A stretch of DNA of 64,000 bases from PALSA-555 sp963821325 (lineage in GTDB: Bacteria; Actinomycetota; Acidimicrobiia; IMCC26256; PALSA-555). The stretch is taken from the NCBI GenBank assembly GCA_963821325.1, contig CAWGDC010000002.1, positions 310,001 through 374,000 on the forward strand, in the 5' to 3' direction. The notes beneath the pieces were generated by a model that ran no database searches, was not told where the DNA came from, and was given only the letters and a program-made list of their open reading frames with translations. The translations under genes and the position numbers were made by a program. How positions within the stretch are numbered: position 1 is the stretch's first letter; every line of letters begins with the position of its first letter. Positions 27,611 through 34,851 of this stretch are shown here, piece after piece.

Positions 27611-28713
27611 CAACGGTCCCAACCTACCTGCGCGAAGACCGCGGCGAGCCGGGCGGGCAGGTCGGCAACCGAGAGCTCGCGCGCCACAATCTCCCGGTTG
27701 CGCTCGAGGAGGCTCGTATCCGGTTCGCGGATGAAACGAGCGACCCGGTCGACGTCGCTGAGCGGGAGCACCTCCAGACCGAGCGTGAGCAGCTCGGTCA
27801 GCACCGGATACCCCGCGCACGCCACCGGCCGCCTCGCGAGCATGGCCTCCGCGACCGGATTCCCGAACCCCTCCCAGCTGGAGGGCATCGCCACCACGTC
27901 GGCCGCGGCGTACGCGTCGACCGCATGCTCGGCCCGCCCGGTCACGACCGGCATCTGGGCCGCCCTGACGATGCGCTCGAGATCGGGTCCGTACCCGTCC
28001 TCCGCCGGACCCGTCAGCCAATACCGCACGGTTCGCTCCGGCAGCGCCGCAGCGAGCCGCTCCCCAAGCTGCAGCCCCGTCCCGATCTCCTTGCGCGGAA
28101 TGGCCCGGGTCGGCTGCAGGACGACGACATCCTCCGCCGCGATGCTGAAGCGCCGGCGCGTGCCTGCCCGATCCCCAGGTGGGAGGGTCGGGTCGAACGC
28201 GTTGCGGACCGTGTACGCGGCGATGCCGCGGCGGGCCAGCTCCACCCACGCGTGATCGCTGATCGTCACGTGGACTGATCCAGGCAGGTCGGGTGGCAGG
28301 TCAGTGAAGGCCGCGAACTCGGGCCGCTCCCACGGTAGATCGTGATGGTGGAGGAGCACCCGGCCGGGGACTGTCCTCAGCACCTCGGCGGCAACCCTCG
28401 ACGCGCGCTCATTCACCGGCAGCGAGCAGATGTTCTCGACGACGACGAGGTCGGCGTCGGCGAGCGCGCCCGCGAGCGCGTCGCGATCCGCGGGAGAGCC
28501 CGACGCCTCGATCCCGAGGAAGGGCACCACCCGGTCCTCACCGCGGGCCGCGTCGTCAAAGCCGCCAGCCACGCGTCGAGTCGCGAAATCCAACGACTGC
28601 AGCGCCCGCTCCCACTTCGCCGCCTCCACGGCGACGCCGTCCGCGCCGCCCAGACGGAAGGACAGCATCACGGCAGTGGGGACGGCCACGACCCCAAGTC
28701 TGGAACGGCTCAA
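27607..28713 (-). CDS. Family 4-type glycosyltransferase
   Basis: 368 residues. The donor-binding domain shows VVLQPTRAIPRKEIGTGLQL, YWLTGPAEDGYGPDLERIV and the nucleotide-sugar Glu motif PSSWEGFGNPVAEAMLARRP (the E-x7-E region of GT4). LLHHHDLPWERPEFAAF belongs to the acceptor domain. The annotated start is a TTG at 28713 that overlaps the upstream stop (TTGA); the GTG at 28692 is the alternative. GT-B fold, cytosolic; the acceptor is unknown. Confidence 0.85.
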   Translation of the reverse strand: MSRSRLGVVAVPTAVMLSFRLGGADGVAVEAAKWERALQSLDFATRRVAGGFDDAARGEDRVVPFLGIEASGSPADRDALAGALADADLVVVENICSLPVNERASRVAAEVLRTVPGRVLLHHHDLPWERPEFAAFTDLPPDLPGSVHVTISDHAWVELARRGIAAYTVRNAFDPTLPPGDRAGTRRRFSIAAEDVVVLQPTRAIPRKEIGTGLQLGERLAAALPERTVRYWLTGPAEDGYGPDLERIVRAAQMPVVTGRAEHAVDAYAAADVVAMPSSWEGFGNPVAEAMLARRPVACAGYPVLTELLTLGLEVLPLSDVDRVARFIREPDTSLLERNREIVARELSVADLPARLAAVFAQVGWDRW

Positions 28714-29390
28714 ACGGTCGAGAAACCGCCCGACGCATCTGGCAGGGCACGGTCCACCGCGTCCAGGACCGCATGGACTGTGGCCACATCCGGAGCCCGG
28801 TTCGCCAGGGCCGACCCTACGAATTCCTGCTCATCAAGACGATCGACTCGGATAACGGTCACGACGACGACGTCCCTGCTCCCGACCCGCGTGGTCGACG
28901 CCTCATCGATCTCGAGCGCACCAGCACTCTCATCGAGCTGGCGCACAGCGTCCAAGGTCGCCGCCGCGACCAGTCGAAGCCGCGTCGCCCCAGCGGTGGA
29001 GCCCTCCGCGAACCCAGTCGCCTCCGCTCCAGCCGACGAGAGCGTGATCCTGAACGTCGCCCGTCGACCCTCGACCTGTGACTGAATCGCACCAATCGTC
29101 AGGCGCTCGATCGAAGCCCCGCCGTTGGCCGCCGGCGCCTCTCCGGAGTCGCCTAGCTGGACCACCGAAACGATGCGCCGGTCGATGTCCACGCCAAACG
29201 ACGCCATCGCCACCGATTGGATGTCACGCACTACCTGCTTCGGGTGTTTACCAGAGTGAGCCAGGACATGAACCTCGACGGGCTGACCCACGGAGTCGGA
29301 AACGATGCGGCAGGCCACGACTTCAGGAAGGCGAGAGACCTCGTTCTCGATCGCTTGGACGTCAAGCCCCGCGATTCCATGTTCAGTCAT
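28710..29390 (-). CDS. Conserved hypothetical protein, possibly regulatory
   Basis: 226 residues, first gene of the glycosyltransferase operon. Residues 1-70 (IENEVSRLPEVVACRIVSDS, EVHVLAHSGKHPKQVVRDIQ, FGVDIDRRIVSVVQL) look like a small alpha/beta domain seen in uncharacterised Acidimicrobiia proteins. After an Ala/Gly linker, residues 95-225 form a second alpha/beta unit (ATLDAVRQLDESAGALEIDE). No catalytic motif can be named. Codon use is already less GC-rich than in genes to the left. Confidence 0.55.
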   Translation of the reverse strand: MTEHGIAGLDVQAIENEVSRLPEVVACRIVSDSVGQPVEVHVLAHSGKHPKQVVRDIQSVAMASFGVDIDRRIVSVVQLGDSGEAPAANGGASIERLTIGAIQSQVEGRRATFRITLSSAGAEATGFAEGSTAGATRLRLVAAATLDAVRQLDESAGALEIDEASTTRVGSRDVVVVTVIRVDRLDEQEFVGSALANRAPDVATVHAVLDAVDRALPDASGGFSTV

Positions 29391-29684
29391 CTAGATCACC
29401 TTCGTCACCCCAGGTACAGCGCAGGATACGGACTACCCGCGCTCGTGACAGGGATGCCCAACCTTCCTTTGTGGTTCCGCGGAGCTCCGCGAGCCAGGAA
29501 TCCGGCGTTGGTAGAGTTGCTCTTGTGACGACCGGGGAATCGGTCCGCTCTAGGCGGCACTGCCGTGAGAAGAGAGCGGGCAGGGTTCCGGCGGAATGGC
29601 GAAGCTTCCACCCTGAGCGAAGCGCGCTCCCCTCGGAATATATGCGGCCGACGGGAGGGCCGAAAACCACGGAGGGAGGTTGGC
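29391..29684. other. Divergent intergenic region with palindrome and structured leader
   Basis: No protein gene is supported here. It holds a 14-bp perfect palindrome at 29478-29491 (CGCGGAGCTCCGCG), a possible -10 (TAGAGT, near 29512) and, up to 29684, a run of stems: CCGCTCT/AGAGCGG, AGGGT/ACCCT with an inner GGAA/TTCC, GAGCG/CGCTC, and CGGCC/GGCCG. This looks like a folded 5' leader of the small ORF at 29685. I could not match it to the conserved cores of riboswitches I know. Confidence 0.4.
29478..29491. repeat. 14-bp perfect palindrome CGCGGAGCTCCGCG
   Basis: Self-complementary, between divergent transcription units; outer TGG/CCA extend it with a bulge. Operator or hairpin. Confidence 0.5.
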
Positions 29685-29774
29685 ATGAAGAAGACGCTTT
29701 TCCGTCTCGCGGTTGTCGGATCAAGTCTCGCCGCACTGGTACTAGCGGGCGGCGCGGGCAAAGGTCTGCGTTAG
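29685..29774 (+). CDS. 29-residue signal-peptide-like small ORF
   Basis: ATG after a near-perfect ribosome site (GGAGGGAGG). The peptide MKKTLFRLAVVGSSLAALVL plus AGGAGKGLR has a basic start, hydrophobic core and small-residue cleavage region, then stops. One base further on, the other frame would end AKVCVSQS before a stop, so a single indel would give a slightly longer exported peptide with one cysteine. It could be a signalling or leader peptide, or the stump of a secreted protein. Followed by the HD-GYP-like gene. Confidence 0.45.
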   Translation: MKKTLFRLAVVGSSLAALVLAGGAGKGLR

Positions 29775-29922
29775 CCAGTCCTAACACACGAACCCCGCTG
29801 GAACCCTGCCCACTCCATTCCGCGGAACCTGCGCATGGTGGTCGGCAACTTCAAATCCGCCGAAGGTTGCCTAGCCTTCCCTGGGCTCAACTGCTTCGCC
29901 TCGGGTATATGGCGGACTGTCG

Positions 29923-31095
29923 GTGACCACTCGCACCCGGTTGATCGGGGTCGGAGCAATTGGCGCTGGTGCTGCGCTGACGTCAGTGCTCGTGGGCGCG
30001 CCGCAGCGAACCACTGATGTGATCGTTCTCGGTGCCGCGCTTGTATTGGGATACATGATCGATCTGCGACCGATCGATCGACTTCCTGTCCCGCTGGCAT
30101 TTGCTGTCGTCGTGGTGCTCGTTCGTGCGGCGTCCCTGAGCGAATTCCTCTTAGTGATCGCTGCCACAACGATCCTGGGCGTCGCAGTACGGTCGGATCT
30201 CACAGGGCGGAAGGAGCGTGCTCTCGCATGGGCCAGCGTTTCCGCAGCGGGAGTTGGCTGCGGATTGGTCTTTCACGGGGTGTCAGAGATTGGTGGCCAC
30301 GCGAATGCGGCGCCGACACTGTTGATTGCGCTCGGAGCGGCGGCGGTTTTTGAGCTTGTCGTCCTCGACGTCATCGGCGTATGTCGCGGCGAAAGTCTGG
30401 CGTCTTGGCGAGCGCGCGGCGCTGATCTCGCCGTCGTGTCTAGCGGAGTACTCATGGCCGTTGGATATGCCGGCATCTCCAACAAGGGGAGCCTCGGACT
30501 GTGGGGTCCGGCTCTGTTCTCAATTCCGTTGTTAGCAGCTTGGTACTCGTTTGAATTGGGAGACAGAACGCGTCGGACCTTTCGCCAGACGGTTGAAGCA
30601 CTCGGCGTCGCGCCCGAACTTGGAGAGTTGGCACCAAATGGTCATGTTGAACACGTGGCACGTCTATCGGTAGCTATTGCCCGCCAACTCGGTGTCGGCG
30701 AGGGACATGTCGCAGACCTCGAAACGGCTGCCTGGCTCCACCATCTGGGCGCCGTTTCTCTTGAGGCCCCCGACGCTGGTCAGCCACTCGACCCGGCGCA
30801 GGTGTCGCGTGCCGGGTCCGAGATGCTGCGCGCGAGCCGCGCGCTGGGGGACGCAGGCGACATCATCGCAGCCGAGTTGGAACCCGAACGGGCTCGGCGT
30901 CAAGGGGCGGACGACCTCTCGCTTCCCATGGGTCAGATCCTCAGGGTGGCGAGTGCATATGACGAGCTCACGCAAGGCGACGAATCGCGCTCGTCGGCGG
31001 CGCTTGCGGAGCTCCTCGCGAGCAGAGCAGCGGGCTTTGACAGCGGGGTCTTGACCGCCCTTGAGCATGTTCTGCAAACGACACCACACCGCTAG
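29923..31095 (+). CDS. Membrane protein with degenerate HD-GYP-like domain
   Basis: 390 residues from a GTG. Residues 1-215 hold about six to seven membrane helices of a MASE-like sensor module (VLGYMIDLRPIDRLPVPLAF and so on). Residues 235-385 resemble an HD-GYP/HDOD phosphodiesterase: NGHVEHVARLSVAIARQLGV, then AAWLHHLGAV where the HD pair should be, and ILRVASAYDELTQ for the vaDayDal helix. The HD aspartate is His here and the GYP motif is missing, so c-di-GMP hydrolysis is unlikely; it may be a receptor. Lower GC than flanking genes. The stop overlaps the convergent DUF5317 gene. Confidence 0.65.
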   Translation: MTTRTRLIGVGAIGAGAALTSVLVGAPQRTTDVIVLGAALVLGYMIDLRPIDRLPVPLAFAVVVVLVRAASLSEFLLVIAATTILGVAVRSDLTGRKERALAWASVSAAGVGCGLVFHGVSEIGGHANAAPTLLIALGAAAVFELVVLDVIGVCRGESLASWRARGADLAVVSSGVLMAVGYAGISNKGSLGLWGPALFSIPLLAAWYSFELGDRTRRTFRQTVEALGVAPELGELAPNGHVEHVARLSVAIARQLGVGEGHVADLETAAWLHHLGAVSLEAPDAGQPLDPAQVSRAGSEMLRASRALGDAGDIIAAELEPERARRQGADDLSLPMGQILRVASAYDELTQGDESRSSAALAELLASRAAGFDSGVLTALEHVLQTTPHR

Positions 31096-31646
31096 CCGAT
31101 GGCCTCCTTCGCGGCCGCGGATCTTCGGGTTCCGAAGTACACCAATTCGCACACACCCGCGGCAATGACGAGATCTCCGAAGGAGACAAGCTCGTCAAAC
31201 GGCTCTGGGAATAGAATCCTGTCGCCGAGGAACCCCAGAAGGTCGTTGTCGCTCTCTTGACGGTGTTTCACTGTCTGCGTGACTGGGACGAAGACTCGGT
31301 GGCCGTGGGCGTCGTCGCCGATTGGGCGCGTTGGCATTCCCAGATTCAGCCCTATCACTAATGCGTTCATGGCGACGCCGACACCAATCAGGCCAAAGCC
31401 ACGTGTCGTGCTGTTGACGAGGCAAAAGCCCAGGATGCAAACGTACGACGCCATTAGCAGGGCGTAGCCAACCGTCTCGATTTGGGCCTTCGGGAAGGTC
31501 ACGTACTCGAGCGCCGCTTGAACAACGAGGCCGAGAGCAAGTAACCAAAAGGCAGATACTCTCAGTCTGGTGAGCGCGGCGAGACTTCCCTTTGTGACCG
31601 CAATGACGACCGCAGCGGCAAGAACTGTTGCGATCAGCAGCCACAT
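31092..31646 (-). CDS. DUF5317-like integral membrane protein
   Basis: 184 residues with about five membrane helices. RPIGDDAHGHRVFVPVTQ and DRILFPEPFDELVSFGDLVI fit the DUF5317 family common in Acidimicrobiia and related groups (a conserved 'L-G-D-x-[IL]-x-[FLI]-P' loop facing the membrane). Unknown function. A TACTGT -10 sits 7 nt before the ATG. Confidence 0.7.
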   Translation of the reverse strand: MWLLIATVLAAAVVIAVTKGSLAALTRLRVSAFWLLALGLVVQAALEYVTFPKAQIETVGYALLMASYVCILGFCLVNSTTRGFGLIGVGVAMNALVIGLNLGMPTRPIGDDAHGHRVFVPVTQTVKHRQESDNDLLGFLGDRILFPEPFDELVSFGDLVIAAGVCELVYFGTRRSAAAKEAIG

Positions 31647-31653
31647 GTCCGAG

Positions 31654-31659
31654 ACAGTA
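31654..31659 (-). promoter_or_regulatory. -10 element of the DUF5317 gene
   Basis: Coding-strand TACTGT, 7 nt before the ATG at 31646; leaderless type. It shares a 56 bp region with the divergent hydratase promoter. Confidence 0.45.
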
Positions 31660-31690
31660 GCGATCCGCCACTTGCGACAAGGCGATTGCG

Positions 31691-31696
31691 TAGCAT
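31691..31696 (+). promoter_or_regulatory. -10 element of the enoyl-CoA hydratase gene
   Basis: TAGCAT, 6 nt before the GTG at 31703; leaderless type. Confidence 0.45.
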
Positions 31697-31702
31697 CGTC
31701 GC

Positions 31703-32480
31703 GTGCCTGACGTCCTGTTCGAGGTGCGCGGCTCTACCGCCCGGATCACAATCAACCGACCGGATCGTCGTAACGCCTTGTCGAGCGATGTGCTGACGGG
31801 AATTCGAGAGTCGCTCGAGATTGCTGACGACAACGCCGCTGTGAGAACGGTCGTCTTGACGGGTGCGGGGGACACTGCCTTTTCGGCCGGAGCGGATCTT
31901 TCGGGGATGGATGCGAAAGACACCTACCTGCAAGCGCACGAGGCCCGCGGCCTCTTTGCTGCCCTCTTTCGGGACTTATGGAACCTTGGTAAGCCGTCGA
32001 TTGCTCAAGTTCGTGGCTACGCGTTAGCGGGTGGATTTCGGGCTCGCGATGGCGTGCGATTTCGTCATCGCGGCAGAGGATGCTCAGTTTGGTACGCCCG
32101 AGATCAACGTCGGCCTCTGGCCTTACATGATCACCGTCCCGCTCTTGCGTGTCATGCCGTCGCGCCTCGCCCTCGAGCTGATGATGACCGGGAGGCGCGT
32201 CTTCGCGGACGAGGCATTGCGCGTTGGCCTCGTGAACCGTGTTGTCGCAATTGACGAGTTGGAGGGGGCGGTAGAGGAATTTGCGGAAACGCTAGGTGAT
32301 AAGGCTCCTTCGACCTTGAGCCTGGGTCGCCGATCCTTCTACCGCGCGACCGACATGGGCGCGGATGAAGCATTGGACTACCTACAAGCGATGCTCTCGG
32401 TCACGATGATGACTGAGGACGCTGCTGAAGGCCTGGCCGCGTTCCGCGAAAAGCGCGATCCGCGGTGGCTTGCTAGATGA
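31703..32480 (+). CDS. Enoyl-CoA hydratase/isomerase, one frameshift
   Basis: About 258 residues. ITINRPDRRNALSSDVLTGI and FSAGADLSGMDA form the CoA/oxyanion site; after KPSIAQVRGYALAGG the frame changes near 32035 to FGLAMACDFVIAAEDAQFGT, PEINVGLWPYMITVPLLRVM and EGLAAFREKRDPRW. One missing base restores the classical AxGGGxxLA-type second motif. Monocistronic, lower-GC codon use. Confidence 0.83.
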
Positions 32481-32534
32481 GTTGGAGCGACACCGCCACG
32501 TTCGACGTGTGACATAGAACTGGTGGTCTTTTCC

Positions 32535-32560
32535 GGAACAGAGCCATAGCAATCCCTCGG
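32535..32560 (+). promoter_or_regulatory. Possible ECF-type promoter of the sigma factor gene
   Basis: GGAAC (32535-32539), 17-bp spacer, TCGG (32557-32560), about 50 bp before the sigma start. GGAAC -35 boxes are usual for ECF sigma factors, so autoregulation is plausible. Confidence 0.3.
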
Positions 32561-32612
32561 CACTACCGGTAGGTTCCCAAGTGCGAAGAGGCCAGGCGGA
32601 GCGGGGGGCTCG

Positions 32613-33329
32613 ATGGCGAACGCTGGCGACGCGGAGTCGCGGCAAGCCCGCGAAGTCGCTGCCCTGATCGCGCGCTATCACGGAGACGCGAAGCGCGTGG
32701 CACGGCGCCTTGTTCATAGTGATGCCGAGGCTGAGGACCTGGCGCAGACCGCCATCCTCAACGCGTTGCGTCGCGCGCAGCACATTCAGGACACCGAGCA
32801 CGTCAAGGCTTACGTCCTAGCTGCAGTACGAAATCTCTGGCGCAATCAACTTCGACAGCAAGGCCACCGCCGCTTCGTTGGCGCAGATGCCGCTGAATAC
32901 ATAGCCGCGAACGAGGTCGGCCCGGAGGAGCGCGCGCTCATCAACCTGGACGCCGCCACTGCGCGTACTGCGTTCGGCGTGCTGTCGGAGAGGAGCCGGC
33001 AAGTCCTGCTACTGCGCTACGTCGACGGCCTTAGTTACTCAGAGTTAGCCGAGGCGCTGAAGATCACGACAGTTGCAGCTCGCCAGCGTGCGCATCGGGC
33101 TCGCGAAGAGTTGGTTAGCGCGTGCATCGAACACACGGCGTCGCATGGCGCGGGCAGCTGCCGCGCTGTTCGAGCAAGGCTTGGTCGGTACCTCCGGGGG
33201 CGGCTCACCCGGAGGGCTCGTGAGGCGATTGCCGAGCATCTGAAGCGCTGTCCCTCTTGCACCGAATGCTTAGAGCAACTGATTGAGTTGTATGGGAATG
33301 CCCTCGGACCGTCGGAACGGAAGTTGTGA
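32613..33329 (+). CDS. ECF-type RNA polymerase sigma factor with C-terminal zinc-finger (anti-sigma-like) tail
   Basis: 238 residues. Region 2: VARRLVHSDAEAEDLAQTAI and AYVLAAVRNLWRNQLRQQGH. Region 4: LSERSRQVLLLRYVDGLSYS, ELAEALKITTVAARQRAHRA. Beyond these lies an extra 65-residue tail, RLGRYLRGRLTRRAREAIAE followed by HLKRCPSCTECL, an H-x3-C-x2-C arrangement like zinc-binding anti-sigma domains. The sigma factor may thus carry its own redox or zinc switch. Its stop overlaps the start of a large membrane protein (GTGA), suggesting that partner controls it. Confidence 0.8.
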   Translation: MANAGDAESRQAREVAALIARYHGDAKRVARRLVHSDAEAEDLAQTAILNALRRAQHIQDTEHVKAYVLAAVRNLWRNQLRQQGHRRFVGADAAEYIAANEVGPEERALINLDAATARTAFGVLSERSRQVLLLRYVDGLSYSELAEALKITTVAARQRAHRAREELVSACIEHTASHGAGSCRAVRARLGRYLRGRLTRRAREAIAEHLKRCPSCTECLEQLIELYGNALGPSERKL

Positions 33330-34819
33330 TGCCTCGACCACGCAGTCTCCAGAAGCAGGACGGGCTGCACGTTCCTCAGCCCTTGCACGGGCTCCTGGCC
33401 ACTATGACGGCCATTGCTATCTGCGTCGATGCGGGATCAATCGCATTGATTGCGATCTCCGGGTTCCAGACGGGCGGCCACCTTTGGCTCGTGATTGGAC
33501 TTGTGCTCCTGGCTATCGGGGCGGCGCAGCAAGAGACGCTCTTCGGTGACGAGACAGCACTCAGCGCGAGCATGATCATTGTCCTGGCCGCCGTCGGTAG
33601 TTTCATCGGCGGTGCGCCGCTCTGGCTCGTGGCGCTATGTGGCCTGTTGGGTGGGCTCAGCTGGGAACACCTCCGCGACGGCCAACTTAGAAAGGTCGCT
33701 GTCAATACGGCCTGTACGACCATCGCGGCGTTCGTGGCTGTGGGCGTTGTTATCTGCATTCAGATGCTCGGCGTGCCAAAGACCGCCGAAGTAGTCGCCG
33801 GCTCGCTCGGCGCTGCTCTTGCATACTGGATCGTTGACAACGGACTTGTGGCGGTCGTCCTCACCGCGGTGGATGGGCGGCCACTGCTATCTCAGTTGCG
33901 CGACTTGACGCGCTCGGAGACGCTGCTAGTCCCATGCGCGTCGGCTGGTTTCCTGATGGGCAATGTCATCGAGCACGGCTTCGTCGCTGCGTGGATCGGC
34001 ATCGCCACGCTCGTGGCCCTAGTCGCTGCTAGTCGCGTAGTCGTGATGTTGCAAAAGGCGTCAGTGGCTCGTGCATTGGCGGCCATCCTCCCCGTCGGAA
34101 TTCTCACGGCCAGCCTCGGGTTGGCTGTGCTGCTGGGAGTGCATGCGGGGCTGGCGGTAGACGAGGCGTTGCCGGGTGCAACGCTTGCGTTTGTCCTCGC
34201 TCTGGCGGTCGAGCGTTTTCGACCAGGACGTGGTCCGATGGTCGCGATCGTTGCCGCCGTGCTTGGGGCAACAGTCTTTACGGGCGCTGCGACCGTAGCC
34301 GCGCCGCTTGTCTTCGTGCTTGCTGCCGGATTCGGAGTCTCCACGGTGCGGAGGGCAGTTCTCGCTGTAGCAGGCGCTCTCAGCGCCGGAGCGCTTGCTG
34401 TGGCGGCCACAATGTCGGTCATGCCGGCCCGAAGTGTGGGATCGTTTGGTGGCAGCGTGGCCACCGGTGTGGCGCTCGCGTTTGCGTACCTGGTTACGAC
34501 GCACCTTGTGTTCGCGGTGAGTTTGTATCGCCGCGCCGGGAACAGCGCATGGTTGGCGGTTGCCTCGCTCATCTATGCGGACTCCGGGCCGTTTCTTCTG
34601 TGCGGGCTCGCCGTAGCGGGCGGTGCGTGGATCGTCCGGCAGGGCGGCCTAATCGGAGCAGCGCCCGTCGCTGTCGCTACCGCCGTTGCTTTGGCAATGC
34701 ACGCTGCGGCCAAGCATTCGAACGAATCGTTGGACCGTTTGAGCGACGAGCAGCTTGTTGATGTTGCCCGCAGTGCGATCCTTGAGTTGCCCGCATCGAG
34801 GCTGCCGGCCGACCCTTAG
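33326..34819 (+). CDS. Large polytopic membrane protein coupled to the sigma factor
   Basis: 497 residues (GTG at 33326 or ATG at 33329) with about 12 hydrophobic helices and no periplasmic domain of size. The segment ETALSASMIIVLAAVGSFIG and GGAPLWLVALCGLLGGLSWE resembles the MASE-like sensor part of the HD-GYP-like protein at 29923. A short cytosolic tail (SLDRLSDEQLVDVARSAILE) ends it. No enzyme motif. As the translationally coupled neighbour of an ECF sigma it is a candidate membrane sensor or anti-sigma. Confidence 0.6.
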   Translation: MMPRPRSLQKQDGLHVPQPLHGLLATMTAIAICVDAGSIALIAISGFQTGGHLWLVIGLVLLAIGAAQQETLFGDETALSASMIIVLAAVGSFIGGAPLWLVALCGLLGGLSWEHLRDGQLRKVAVNTACTTIAAFVAVGVVICIQMLGVPKTAEVVAGSLGAALAYWIVDNGLVAVVLTAVDGRPLLSQLRDLTRSETLLVPCASAGFLMGNVIEHGFVAAWIGIATLVALVAASRVVVMLQKASVARALAAILPVGILTASLGLAVLLGVHAGLAVDEALPGATLAFVLALAVERFRPGRGPMVAIVAAVLGATVFTGAATVAAPLVFVLAAGFGVSTVRRAVLAVAGALSAGALAVAATMSVMPARSVGSFGGSVATGVALAFAYLVTTHLVFAVSLYRRAGNSAWLAVASLIYADSGPFLLCGLAVAGGAWIVRQGGLIGAAPVAVATAVALAMHAAAKHSNESLDRLSDEQLVDVARSAILELPASRLPADP

Positions 34820-34839
34820 GTCGCTGTCGGACGGCGTGC

Positions 34840-34845
34840 CAGGAT
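34840..34845 (+). promoter_or_regulatory. -10 element of the carboxyltransferase gene
   Basis: CAGGAT, 6 nt before the GTG at 34852. Confidence 0.35.
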
Positions 34846-34851
34846 GAGCCC

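Noticed and set aside
29521..29684. Guanidine (ykkC) or c-di-GMP riboswitch
   Set aside because: AGGGTTCCGGC recalls the ykkC start, but the ACUGGUCCGAGAG and GGGACAAAAG-type parts are absent; the c-di-GMP core GGCAAACC/GACGCAAAG is also absent.
33321..34819. Large membrane protein as a transporter of a known family
   Set aside because: Many helices but no signature of MFS, ABC, APC or RND families; context favours a sensor role, so no transporter was named.
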